From NCBI RefSeq assembly GCF_036898095.1, contig NC_090766.1:39623493-39687492 (forward strand): a DNA stretch of 64,000 nucleotides. Direction: 5' to 3'. Positions 51,701 through 63,410 of the stretch are shown in pieces. The notes below the pieces were generated by a model. The model was given only the letters and a program-made list of their open reading frames with translations. It had not been told where the DNA came from and ran no database searches. The number at the start of each line of letters is the position of its first letter. Positions within the stretch are counted from its first letter, which is position 1. A program made the translations under genes and the position numbers. Source of the DNA: Palaemon carinicauda (taxonomy: Eukaryota; Arthropoda; Malacostraca; Decapoda; Palaemonidae).

Positions 51701-54700
51701 ACTAGTGTCCTCTATACCTCCCTAATTAAAGATTCTATACCTCAATAAATCAAAAACAATACCTGTTATATCTTGTAAGATCATAAAATGAACTTGTGTC
51801 CTCTATACCTCATTAATTAAAGATCCTATACTTCAATAAATAAAAAACAATACCTGTTATATCTTGTAAGATCATAAAATGAACTAGTGTCCTCTATACC
51901 TCACTGATTAAAGATTCTATACCTCAATAATTCAAAAACAATACCTGTTATATCTTGCAAGATCATAAAATGAACTTGTATCCTCTATACCTCATTAATT
52001 AAAGATTCTATACCTCAATTAATCGAAACAAAATACATGTTATATCTTGTAAGAGCATGAAATGAACTTGTGTCCTCTATACCTCACTAAATAAAGATTC
52101 TATACCTCAATAAATCTATACAATTACCTATTATATCTTGTAAGAGCCTGAAATGAACTAGTGTCCTCTATACCTCCCTAATTAAAGATTCTATACCTCA
52201 ATAAATCTATACAATTACCTATTATATCTTGTAAGAGCCTGAAATGAACTAGTGTCCTCTATACCTTCCTAATTAAAGATTCTATACCTCAATAAATCTA
52301 TACAATTACCTATTATATCTTGTAAGAGCATGAAATGAACTAGTGTTCTCTATACCTCACTAATTAAAGATTCTATACCTCAATTAATCTGTACAATTAC
52401 CTATTACATCTTGTAAGAGCATGAAATGAACTACTGTCCTCTATACCTCACTAATTAAAGATTCTATACCTCAATTAATCTATAAAATTACCTATTATAT
52501 CTTGTAAGAGCATGAAATGAACTAGTGTCCTCTATACCTTCCTAATTAAAGATTCTATACCTCAATAAATCAAAAACAATACCTGTTATATCTTGTAAGA
52601 GCATGAAATGAACTTGTGTCCTCTATACCTCACTAATTAAAGCTTCTATACCTCAATTAATCAAAACAAATACCTGTTATATCTTGTAAGAGCAATAAAT
52701 GAACTAGCGTCCTCTATACCTCACTAATTAAAGATTCTATACCTCAATTAATCTATACAATTACCTATTATATCTTGTAAGAGCATGAAATGAACTTGTG
52801 TCCTCTATACCTCACTAATTAAAGATTCTATACCTCAATTAATCTATACAATTACCTATTATATCTTGTAAGAGCATGAAATGAACTTGTGTCCTCTATA
52901 CCTCACTAATTAAAGATTCTACACCTCAATTAATCTATACAATTACCTATTATATCTTGTAAGAGCATGAAATGAACTTGTGTCCTCTATACCTCACTAA
53001 TTAAAGATTCTATACCTCAATTAATCTATACAATTACCTATTATATCTTGTAAGAGCATGAAATGAACTTGTGTCCTCTATACCTCACTAATTAAAAGAT
53101 TCTATACCTCAATTAATCTGTACAATTACCTATTATATCTTTTAAGAGCATGAAATGAACTAGTGTCCTCTATACCTCACTAATTAAAGATTCTATACCT
53201 CAATAAATTTATACAATTACCTATTATATCTTGTAAGAGCATGAAATGAACTTGTGTCCTCTATACCTCACTAATTAAAGATTCTATACCTCAATAAATT
53301 TATACAATTACCTATTATATCTTGTAAGAGCATGAAATGAACTTGTGTCCTCTATACCTCACTAATTAAAGATCCTATACCTCAATAAATTTATACAATT
53401 ACCTATTATATCTTGTAAGAGCATGAAATGAACTAGTGTCCTCTATACCTCACTAATTAAAGATTCTATACCTCAATAAATTTATACAATTACCTATTAT
53501 ATCTTGTAAGAGCATGAAATGAACTTGTGTCCTCTATACCTCACTAATTAAAGATTCTATACCTCAATAAATTTATACAATTACCTATTACATCTTGTAA
53601 GAGCATGAAATGAACTAGTGTCCTCTATACCTCACTAATTAAAGATTCTATACCTCCATTAATCTATAAAATTACCTATTATATCTTGTAAGAGCATGAA
53701 ATGAACTAGTGTCCTCTATACCTCACTAATTAAAGATTCTATACCTCAATAAATTTATACAATTACCTATTATATCTTGTAAGAGCATGAAATGAACTTG
53801 TGTCCTCTATACCTCACTAATTAAAAGATTCTATACCTCAATTAATCTGTACAATTACCTATTATATCTTTTAAGAGCATGAAATGAACTTGTGTCCTCT
53901 ATACCTCACTAATTAAAGATTCTATACCTCAATAAATTTATACAATTACCTATTATATCTTTTAAGAGCATGAAATGAACTTGTGTCCTCTATACCTCAC
54001 TAATTAAAGATTCTATACCTCAATAAATTTATACAATTACCTATTATATCTTGTAAGAGCATGAAATGAACTTGTGTCCTCTATACCTCACTAATTAAAG
54101 ATCCTATACCTCAATAAATTTATACAATTACCTATTATATCTTGTAAGAGCATGAAATGAACTAGTGTCCTCTATACCTCACTAATTAAAGATTCTATAC
54201 CTCAATAAATTTATACAATTACCTATTATATCTTGTAAGAGCATGAAATGAACTTGTGTCCTCTATACCTCACTAATTAAAAGATTCTAAACCTCAATTA
54301 ATCTGTACAATTACCTATATATTTTAAGAGCATGAAATGAACTAGTGTCCTCTATACCTCACTAATTAAAGATTCTATACCTCAATAAATTTATACAATT
54401 ACCTATTATATCTTTTAAGCGCATGAAATGAACTAGTGTCCTCTATACCTCACTAATTAAAGATTCTATACCTCAATTAATCTATACAATTACTTATTAT
54501 ATCTTTTAAGCGCATGAAATGAACTAGTGTCCTCTATACCTCACTAATTAAAGATTCTATACCTCAATAAATTTATACAATTACCTATTATATCTTTTAA
54601 GCGCATGAAATGAACTAGTGTCCTCTATACCTCACTAATTAAAGATCCTATACCTCAATAAATTTATACAATTACCTATTATATCTTGTAAGAGCATGAA

Positions 54701-55526
54701 ATGAACTAGTGTCCTCTATACCTCACTAATTAAAGATTCTATACCTCAATAAATTTATACAATTACCTATTATATCTTGTAAGAGCATGAAATGAACTTG
54801 TGTCCTCTATACCTCACTAATTAAAAGATTCTAAACCTCAATTAATCTGTACAATTACCTATATCTTTTAAGAGCATGAAATGAACTAGTGTCCTCTATA
54901 CCTCACTAATTAAAGATTCTATACCTCAATTAATCTATACAATTACCTATTATATCTTGTAAGAGCATGAAAGGAACTAGTGTCCTCTATACCTCACTAA
55001 TTAAAGATTCTATACCTCAATTAATTAAAACAAATACCTGTTATATCTTGTAAGATCATGAAATAAACTAGTGTCCTCTATACCTCACTAATTAAAGATT
55101 CTATACCTCAATTAATCTATACAATTACCTATTATATCTTTTAAGCGCATGAAATGAACTAGTGTCCTCTATACCTCACTAATTAAAGATTCTATACCTC
55201 AATTAATCAAAACAAATACCAGTTATATCTTGTAAGAGCATGAAATGAACTAGTGTCCTCTATACCTCACTAATTAAAGATTCTATACCTCAATTAATCT
55301 ATACAATTACCTATTATATCTTTTAAGCGCATGAAATGAACTAGTGTCCTCTATACCTCACTAATTAAAGATTCTATACCTCAATAAATTTATACAATTA
55401 CCTATTATAATCTTTTAAGCGCATGAAATGAACTAGTGTCCTCTATACCTCACTAATTAAAGATTCTATACCTCAATTAATCTATACAATTACCTATTAT
55501 ATCTTGTAAGAGCATGAAATGAACTA
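42755..55526. repeat. 91-bp satellite, main block
   Basis: About 140 monomers over 12.8 kb. Local higher-order structure is present. Toward the right, monomers with GAACTAGTGTCC, AATTTATACAATTACC and TCTTTTAAGCGCATG become common, a gradient of variants along the array. The block ends exactly at a TA dinucleotide used as the target site of the next element. Confidence 0.96.
47861..48950. repeat. Trimeric (273-bp) higher-order repeat within the 91-bp satellite
   Basis: The variant ATAGCATGAAAAAAAC recurs at 47,861, 48,134, 48,407 and 48,680, exactly 273 bp (3 x 91) apart. The two monomers between are GAGTATGAAAAG types. The last two repeats differ slightly at flanking monomers. Confidence 0.88.
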
Positions 55527-57508
55527 CTATGAGATTCAGGGCCCCTGTAACACGGTTTTTTCGCAATAACTTTTTTTCTATGAATTTCATAAATATAACG
55601 CTTATTCAGAATGCACATTATATCTACACATAAATTTTGACTATATTCTACATTACGTAGGTTGAATAAATTTGGTACTTTATTAAGTAAAAGTGACGAT
55701 TTTTGAAGACGGGCCAACTTACTCAGAGAAAAGGTTTCGAACGCACTCGTTACGTAACTTATGACGGCATTTCTTCTCTCTTTCTCGATCGATGATTGGT
55801 TATACGTAACGAAGGCTATACCTCTGCCAACAATAACACAAAAGTGTAAATAAAAGCAAAGCAGTACACCTATATGAACTCTGAAACCTCTCCACTGAGA
55901 ATTGTCATAATGAACAAACGAACAAAATATGTTAATAAATACAAAAACACTTCGATTATTAGTCTAACTCCCAGAATAAGTTTCCTAAGAAATTACAGTC
56001 TACTTTATAGGTCACAATCAGATTGACAAGGTGTATGGATTAGTTGGTAATTTTCAAAAACGTAGTAGACCAGCTTGATTTGATAACTGCTATATCCAAT
56101 GTCCAGTAATTTTTATTTATTGTCTAGCTACCTACGTATTTACTGTAAAAAAGAAAAAAATAAATAAATAACTGGTACCATATTTTGGCTTTAAACCCTC
56201 ACCAGTAATTATCGTCAGAATGATGACTTCACGAGGCTCCACCCACTTTGGCCTCGTTGTAATTCAGGATAACACTGAAGGCTATCATGGGCACTGTTGG
56301 ATCAGAAAATTTAAATTCTGGCTATAAAAACTAATTTTTCGAGTAGTTGTAAGAAGTGGTAAATGATCCTCAAGGATCCCAGCAGTTGGCCTAAACGTTT
56401 AATTTATGTATAGTACTGTTACGGCACTACTGCTACAGTACAGTAGTATTACTACGCTAGCACAAATACCCCACCCACATTTATGTATCGTTCCGCCATT
56501 CATAAAGTCTTTGACATATTCTTTCACTGTGCAATAATCCATGGCCTCCTCAGAAATTAAGTTTAACTTTAGATGATAGGTTATTTCATTAAGCTGACAA
56601 ATTATGGCAACTGGGTATGTTATTGCCGATGTTGAAGCTAAAGATAAAGTATGGTATCATTCCTTCATTGCATTATCATCTTTACTACTATTTGTTTTGC
56701 TACATGTAGTAATTATTTTAAAGGATAAATGAATTATGTTCACTTCACTTCTATAAATTCCCATTAGATGTACAAATAAAACTCCTAAAACTATTCAGGA
56801 TTTATTTATAAAATGCAGTCATGCCCAAAACATAGCTAACACGGTTGGTCTGATGGAGATTTTAGCACAAAAAACTTATTTTAACAAAAATAGTTTTATA
56901 AAGACTGTTTACATACAATCCCTCTCTTTCTCTCTCTTTTGGTGGCATAGTGAATAGTTAATAGAAATGTTCAAAAGCCTGAATGACATTACAAGTATTA
57001 TAATCCTGTTACGGTAAATACAAATCAGACTATAAACATTGGATTTAAACTAGAAACTGAATAATTACCTATTCAGGCTATAGTAAATATGGCCACGGGC
57101 TTTCTCTTGACTGTATAAAGTTGCAAGTCGTAAGACAAATGCAGTTTTGCAACCACGGGGGCAATTCCAAATCCTGTTAGCCATTCTTGACTGTTATGGG
57201 TTTCAGAGCCGATGGAAGAAGTTGAATGGGTGTCTGGTGGATGGGCGGGGCAAAATTTTGTCAAAAGGTGTTTACATTGGTTACGTAGTGAATGTTTTCG
57301 ACTCTTGGCTCGTTATCACTGGCCATGGCGTCGGCTAGATCATTTTTACTCTATAAAAATTAAAACTATTGTGTTTAGGTTATTGATAATGCTGACAAAA
57401 TTTGTGTGTGGTTGTAAAATATACATATGTCAACTTTCAGCTACATCCGATGCTTTGATAAGGAGCAAAGTCCAAAAAACCGTGTTACAGAGGCCCTGAA
57501 TCTCATAG
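55527..57508. mobile_element. 1.98-kb TIR element (TA target), non-autonomous
   Basis: Terminal inverted repeats of 35 bp, one mismatch, start CTATGAGATTCAGGGCC (55,527-55,561 and 57,474-57,508). TA flanks each end (55,525-55,526; 57,509-57,510), and excision in silico restores GAACTAGTGTCC of the satellite monomer. A TA duplication fits the Tc1/mariner-like (IS630) group, but the terminal sequence does not let me name a family. The interior has only short frames and no DDE transposase, so it would need a transposase in trans. It also contains CTCT-rich and A-rich tracts and an imperfect palindrome near 56,426-56,455. Confidence 0.88.
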
Positions 57509-57783
57509 TAGTGTCCTCTATACCTCACTAATTAAAGATTCTATACCTCAATTAATCTATACAATTACCTATTATATCTTGTAAGAGCATGAAAGGAACT
57601 AGTGTCCTCTATACCTCACTAATTAAAGATTCTATACCTCAATTAATTAAAACAAATACCTGTTATATCTTGTAAGATCATGAAATAAACTAGTATCCTC
57701 TATACCTCACTAATTAAAGATTCTATACCTCAATTAATCTATACAATTACCTATTATATCTTGTAAAAGCATGAAATGAACTA
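57509..57783. repeat. 91-bp satellite, three monomers between two elements
   Basis: Three monomers whose private variants (GAAAGGAACTAG, then AATTAATTAAAACAAATACC with GATCATGAAATAAAC) match those at 54,887-55,085 in the same order. This shows that the flanks derive from duplicated strings of monomers. Confidence 0.93.
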
Positions 57784-58301
57784 CTATCGTTTCCAGAGGC
57801 CGTGTAATAGTGTTTTTCCCAGATATCTAACAAACCGGCTTATGAATTTCCATGAAACTACAGCAATGAATGTTTCAAATATTGACCTAAATTTTGGTGG
57901 TACAATGAATTGACAGATGTGCTTAATTAACCCGTTTACTCTTAGAAAAAAAAAAAAGAGGAACTTCTTCCCTTCCTTCAGAGAGTTTCGAAGAAGCGTT
58001 ACTTAATCACGTAACTGTGACACAGAGGGTACCTCAACCCTCCTTCGGTGTTTACACCTATGGCTATCCTAGTACTCCCCCCCCACCCTCCCTTTTTGCC
58101 TTCTTTCCTTCATTCCCATTGTTATTAGGCTACCGAGTAAATCCCTGTTAGGAAAGACTGTGTACTACACATATAAAAGGAGCCGGAAGAGCAATAAAAT
58201 GTTTTATGGTGGTAGATAATGATTAGATGGTTAATACAAATTATCAAACATAAAAGGAAAGGTTTAAAACAGGGGTGTGGAATCGCATCAAGAGATATTC
58301 T
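57784..58301. mobile_element. Diverged, one-ended relative of the TIR element
   Basis: It begins right after a TA in GAACTA, the same monomer position used by the element at 55,527. Its first 38 bp (CTATCGTTTCCAGAGGCC...) match that element's end at roughly 70%. Further blocks match in order: TTATGAATTTCC, CTAAATTTTG, TTTACTC, GTTTCGAA, and TTAC with CACGTAACT. The right end has no matching inverted repeat, so it is 3'-truncated or rearranged. It contains an eight-C run near 58,077 and no coding frame. Confidence 0.7.
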
Positions 58302-58720
58302 ACTTGTGTCCTCTATACCTAACTAATTAAAGATTGTATACCTCAATAAATCAAAACAAATACCTATTATATCTTGTAAGAAAATGATAAGAACTTTTGT
58401 CCTCTATACCTCACTAATTATAGATTCGATACCTCAACTAATAAAAACAAATACTTGTTATATCTTTTAAGAGCATGAAAGAACTTTAGTCCTATTTACC
58501 TCACTAATTAAAGATTCTATACCTCAATTAATCAAAATAAATACCTAATATATCTTATAAGAAAATGAAAAGAACTTTTGTCCTCTATACCTCACTAATT
58601 AAAGATTCTATACCTCAAGGAATCAAAATAAATACCTATCATATCTTTTAAGAGTATGCAAAGAACTTGTGTCCTCTATACCTCACTAATTCAAGATTCT
58701 AAACCTTAATTAATCAAAAA
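58302..58720. repeat. 91-bp satellite, degenerate right edge
   Basis: About 4.5 monomers with many private changes (CTAACTAATTAAAG, GAAAATGATAAGAAC, CTATTTACC). The repeat stops at AATCAAAAAC. Divergence at both ends of the array contrasts with its homogeneous interior. Confidence 0.93.
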
Positions 58721-59050
58721 CTTCTTGCAAGAAATTGCCACCCAGTTCCTAAGAATAAACCTCTCATTCCCCTTGGGCAAGAGGAAGCCTAAAAATTTCT
58801 TTTGATTTATAGCTTTACCAGCAATCTAATTTTCACTTTTTTCTTTTTCCAGTAGTCATATTTTTTAAAATTGTAATCTTGCTTTGCCTGAACTCCGTCG
58901 AGAGGACGGACGTCATTGGCAAGATTTTGCTTAAGTCAGACCACTAGTAAAACAAATCTAGGCCTATTCAACTACCTGGCGGTCGTATTGTTAAGATTTT
59001 GACTAAATCTGACCCCTCTTGTTAAAGTAAAATCTAGGCCTATTGGAAAC
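58721..59050. repeat. Short imperfect duplication, no gene
   Basis: A 50-55-bp segment containing AAGATTTTG, a GTCAGACC or TCTGACCCC motif and AATCTAGGCCTATT occurs at 58,921-58,969 and again at 58,992-59,045. Nothing else is recognised in this interval. Confidence 0.7.
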
Positions 59051-59340
59051 TTCAATGCTTTGCGGTCTGCTGGACTGGGGTTCGAGTCCCGCTCAAAACT
59101 AGAGTTAGTTTAAAGTAGTGTCTACAACCTCACCATCCTTGTGAGTTTAGGATAGGTATTTTGTGAGAGCCTATAGATCTACCTTTCGAGTCATAAACTG
59201 CCATTGCCTGGCCCTCTCTGGTCATAGCTTGGGTAGAGAGGTGGCTTTTGCACTGATCACATGTATATATGGTCAGTCTTTAGGGCATTGTCACGGTCCC
59301 TTGCCTATGCCATTCATGGAGACCTTTAAACCTTTAAACC
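59051..59340 (+). mobile_element. tRNA-derived SINE, 5'-truncated
   Basis: A pol III B-box (GGTTCGAGTCC, 59,079-59,089) sits in a tRNA-like T-arm context, but no A-box is visible upstream, so the head is truncated. The body includes CAACCTCACCATCCTTGTGAG, CCATTGCCTGGCCCTC, TAGCTTGGGTAGAGAGG, ATATGGTCAGTC and a 3' CCTTTAAA repeat. From memory, this body matches a SINE abundant in decapod crustaceans. It is the best taxonomic clue in the window. It is probably inactive because pol III needs both boxes. Confidence 0.8.
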
Positions 59341-60185
59341 CTGACTTTCATTATGTTTAATGGTGTCGCCATTTATCAAACAACACTAAGATTCAAACAA
59401 TTAATTTTACACATCCTTAACTATGGCCTGTCTGGTTTCGATCTCCTGCTGTACAAAAGTTTAATTATTTCACTAACTCTATGGCCCAATAATAAAATAA
59501 CCACCTCAATCCTTACATATATAATGCAAGTTCAAAACTAATATTTTCGACCGCATTCTATAAATTTCTAACCAGCTAGTTTTTAAAAGTATAAATTGCG
59601 TTGTAATCTAGGTTGTAGAAACCCAAATTCATGGCAACTAATGAAAGTAATACGACAAAAGTTCCTTTTTCCTCTAAAAACTTTTACTTGCATCTTAAAA
59701 TATATAAATTGTCTAGGCAGTAATAATAGGCTACTTTTCTGGAAGTTAAAAAAAAATCGAAAAGTATTTCACCGTTAAAGAAGTATAGTGCAGCCTCCCA
59801 GGTGTCTTCTTAGTTAATAAAATAAACATTTACAAAACAAATTAAAATCTTGATCGAGCCATTTAATGAAGAGATCCCGAGCCTTCTAAGCATAAATGTA
59901 CGAGGGCAGCAAAGCTTGACTTTAGCTATGTTGGATTTAACATTTTTTTTTTTAAAGCTTAACACTAAATCGAATCAGACCATTCACTATTGAAAATGGA
60001 TATCTTCCCTAAACATGCTTAGGAGGATATATGAACCTATCAAGAATGCTGCAAATTCAAAAGAAAAATTTAAATGAACGAAAAATCTTCAAATATTTGA
60101 TGCTTTCAATGTTATTCCGTTCCCGTAATTCTTTAATCTTGGTCCATACAGAAACTTTTAATTCTTATTGCATCTATGGCATCCA
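59341..60185. other. AT-rich stretch with no recognised feature
   Basis: No gene, repeat or structural element identified. Open frames are up to about 65 codons, without motifs. Confidence 0.55.
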
Positions 60186-60875
60186 ACAGGCGGATGGCCT
60201 CCCAGATCCCCCCGTCCGAAATTACCCCCGGGGGAAATATGGCCCAGGATATATATTCCCTTGGGGGGAACTTTGTCCCAGGATAATATTACCCCCTCTG
60301 GACCAAGATTCCCCCTTTGCTTGGTGGAGGTAACCATTATTTCGGACATCAGGAAAAACAGACCATTACACCGGGTCATAAAAGAAAGTCATTAATTTCT
60401 TTAATTTTAATATTTTTAGTGCGCGCAGTTCAACATTACCTATTGCCAGTACAAGTTTGTGACCTGGGAAGGGGGTCCGGGGGCTTCCCCCCGCTAGGGG
60501 TTGTGACCTGGGAAGGGGGTCCGCCCCGGCTAGGGGCTGTGACCTGGGAACTTCTAGGGTAGGTAAGGTGGGTTTGTTAGGTTCTGTTCCCTTTTGTACC
60601 TTTTTATATTTTGTGTAAAAGGTATATGGAAAAATGCTTTAAAATACACAAATTAATATTATCGTCGCATTGCTAACGTTAGCAATGACATCGTAACGTT
60701 GAGTAACATTGGCCTAGGGGGAGAAAAATATATTAGGGCTGAAATTCCCCCTGGGAGAATAACAGCCCGGGCTGCTTTTCCCGGGGGGAAATCGATCCTG
60801 AGCTAATTTTCCCGGGGGGGGGGGGGGAAATTTCAGTCAGGGGGGAAAATTTTCCTGCTACACCGGGATTCGATT
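60186..60875. repeat. G/C-run fold-back region
   Basis: Left (60,190-60,310) and right (60,718-60,870) parts are built of alternating C-runs and G-runs with ATATAT spacers and look like imperfect inverted copies, for example CCCCCGGGGGAAAT on the left and TTTTCCCGGGGGG on the right. The centre has three copies of TGTGACCTGGGAA (60,458, 60,502 and 60,539) joined by GGGGGTCCG and GCTAGGGG segments. A 14-base G run lies at 60,814-60,827. It could be a fold-back mobile element; no target duplication could be fixed. Confidence 0.5.
60668..60687. other. 20-bp perfect palindrome
   Basis: CATTGCTAACGTTAGCAATG is its own reverse complement, located between the two arms of the G/C-run region. Confidence 0.9.
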
Positions 60876-60927
60876 GTCCAATTTCAATTCATGCAAAACC
60901 ATAGCGGAGTAAGTTTGAAGAGAATAA

Positions 60928-61660
60928 AGGCCGATTCACACGACCCGTTTTCTTTCCGACAGGCTCGCCGTCGGTTAAGCGGCGTCTAGGTTTCTTACGT
61001 GTATTCAAATGCAACTGTTCACACGACCCGTCAGGCAGACGGCGGCCCTCGGACGTCGCCCTTCCGAGGCGTCTCGGCTTTCTTCCCAAGAAACCCCGAC
61101 CGGTTTGACGGACGTTAGCCACCCGTCCCAACCAGCGGGTGGGTGATGTTTTGTGTGAACAAGGACCTGTATTGTACCCGTTTGTTTCGTGGCCTACAAC
61201 CCCGACTTTTCCTCATAGTATAGAGTCATAGAAATTAGTTAGTTTGTTGTTGACACCATGTATTAGAGGTTAATTGAACTTTTTCAAGGGTATGAGGAGA
61301 TGTTTGACATGGCAAACAAGATGTATAGAAATAATTTACATAAATAAAAGATATGGAAAATGACTGGAGAGGCATTAAATAAAACAGGTAAGTTTATCGC
61401 AATTTTAATATTCTTGGCATAGTGCATAAAGCATTATGAAGTTGCATAACTTATTTTATCAACACAGTTATCAACCAACATTTTAAAGTGTCAAAATTAT
61501 CGTAATTTACTCGGTCCTCACGTGACAGAGTCTAAGTAAACAATGAAAACCGCGCGCTAGTAAACGGATACGGAACGCCTCGTGTGAATGTACAACCTTT
61601 CGACGGCAGTTAGCCACCACCCAGCCTGTCGGAAAGAAAACGGGTCGTGTGAATCGGCCT
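60928..61660. mobile_element. 733-bp MITE, PIF/Harbinger-like
   Basis: Perfect 38-bp terminal inverted repeats starting AGGCCGATTCACACGACCCG (60,928-60,965 and 61,623-61,660), flanked by TAA on both sides (60,925-60,927 and 61,661-61,663). A 3-bp TWA-type duplication and GGCC...TTCACACG ends are typical of PIF/Harbinger-group elements. The subterminal zone repeats the motif CACACGACCCGTC (about 61,020) and an inverted CGCCTCGTGTGAATG (about 61,576). There is no transposase frame. Identical ends suggest fairly recent insertion. If the TSD were read differently (TTAA), another superfamily would apply. Confidence 0.85.
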
Positions 61661-62727
61661 TAAAGGGTAATAGAGTTTGTATAATATCAATTATACGGAT
61701 TAACTAAGATTACTTATTAGTTGTGCAAAGCTGTGAACATATAAGCATGAATTTTAGGTATTCAACTATTGCAAGTAATTTCTCGATATCTCGGGTGTTT
61801 AATTTCCGATATTCAAACATGGTTTATTTAACATAAAAGAATAAACTTCGTCAATAAATATCCAGATAAGTAAAGTAGTTAGAATAAGTGGATATCTAGT
61901 AATATCTATTGCCTTTAAGATACAAATGCTTGTTCCAAATTTTGAGGAAGTCTTGGACAACTATATTTAAACTGTATAGATATTTGTTGAATTATCAACG
62001 TAAAACAAGCTCTGCACAAGACATTGGCAATCTAAACTATTGCTATGCTAAACATCTAATCACTGTGATTAGATATAAGTTAAAAGCGATGTAGGTTTTA
62101 CTAAACGGGTCTTTGCAACATTCAAAACGTTTTAATCAGATACCCAACTTGACCTAAGTCCTAAGTCGCTATTTCCTTGTCTTTTGCTATCCAAAATTAG
62201 TATCAACATACGGCAATTCAGACTGCCTCGGAATGCTCTTAAACGAACAAACAGCTAACAAACAAACTACATAGACCGGTTGAAACCTTACAAATACAGT
62301 CAATTGATTAAATTTATAAGATAGATAATTAGATATTTATTAAAACAATGTTGCAAAAACATGCAAATTTCATCTCTAACTCCAAATATAACCCAGGCAA
62401 AAATCTCTGCTAAAAACGTCAGGAAATAAACGCCTGACAATATTAGCTCACATGTAATACCTTAATGGTTCGGTCACATGTTGCCATTAAAAATAAAAGA
62501 CCAAATGAACATTACATTAAGATAACCAACTTACCTTTCAGTCAAGGTTATCATAACAATACCGAGATAATCCAACACTATACTTCTAGATAGAACTTAC
62601 AGTAAATCTTCAAATGCAACACACTCAGTCTGTCACTTAAAAATTCTACTCCAACATAGTTAACTGTAGGGGATTCTTTCCGGCCGAAGAATTATGAAAA
62701 ATGATCTTTTCAGATAGGATGCACCAA
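61661..62727. other. AT-rich stretch, one short palindrome
   Basis: No gene recognised. A perfect 10-bp inverted repeat with a one-base centre (ATCTAATCAC T GTGATTAGAT) lies at 62,054-62,074. Confidence 0.55.
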
Positions 62728-62928
62728 GGACTCTGGAAATAAACTGCTTTCCAGTGACGTCACAACGAATGACACTGCCATCTATTGGTGAAAAAAATCT
62801 CCTTAAGGTGAAGATTAGCCATGGACTCTGGAAGTAATATGCTTTCCAGTGACATCCCAACGAATGACACCGCCATCTATTGGTAAGAAACATCCTTGAG
62901 GTTAGGAGCTAAGGACTCTGGAAGTAAA
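62728..62928. repeat. ~95-bp tandem duplication
   Basis: GGACTCTGGAA starts at 62,728, 62,823 and 62,913, giving two full copies of 95 and 90 bp plus a stub. Each copy contains GCTTTCCAGTGAC and ACGAATGACAC followed by GCCATCTATTGGT. The first copy has TGACGTCAC where the second reads TGACATCCC. Confidence 0.88.
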
Positions 62929-63312
62929 TCAAATTAAAATTAAAATTAAGATATTTATTGACATTATGTATAGATAAACATCAAAAGGAGCATGTCAGCG
63001 TGCTGACAAGCATACTCAGCAGTATCTTGCACAATCTATGATATAACTATTTTACTAATAAATGTAAAATAATTAACAAGTATCCTAACATTGAACAAAA
63101 CTAATCAATAACGTAAATCAAACTTTGAAAACTTATCCAAGATTCTCTTAACCATATTGTTATTTATTATATAACAAACCATCTCAGACTTATCATTAAT
63201 ATCTCTGAATTCTTCCAAACCATTACAGTCCATTTTATAATGATACAAATTATGTGATTTGACATTACTACAAAATTTGCAAGACATTCCTTCAGAACCT
63301 TCATCATACTCT
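62929..63312. other. AT-rich stretch with no recognised feature
   Basis: Only a short hairpin (TGTCAGC GT GCTGACA, 62,993-63,008) stands out. The minus-strand frames here run into the (TA)n tract and have no motif. Confidence 0.5.
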
Positions 63313-63320
63313 TATATATA

Positions 63321-63396
<76 letters not shown>
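63313..63396. repeat. (TA)n microsatellite
   Basis: About 40 TA dinucleotides with one early interruption (ATGAA), immediately upstream of the LINE fragment. Confidence 0.97.
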
Positions 63397-63397
<1 letters not shown>

Positions 63398-63410
63398 TGT
63401 ATATATTCTA

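Noticed and set aside
57073..57499. Overlapping 63-95-codon frames inside the TIR element as its transposase
   Set aside because: Too short, no catalytic motif, and they run into the terminal inverted repeat.
59051..59110. A functional tRNA gene
   Set aside because: Only the T-arm/B-box is present; there is no A-box, acceptor stem or anticodon loop. The downstream body is that of a SINE.
60031..60395. Overlapping 75-100-codon frames at the G/C-run region
   Set aside because: They read through C-runs and G-runs into a proline- and glycine-rich string on both strands; composition artefact.
60889..61131. 80-codon minus-strand frame as a transposase
   Set aside because: It lies mostly in the MITE terminal and subterminal repeats and has no DDE or DNA-binding motif.
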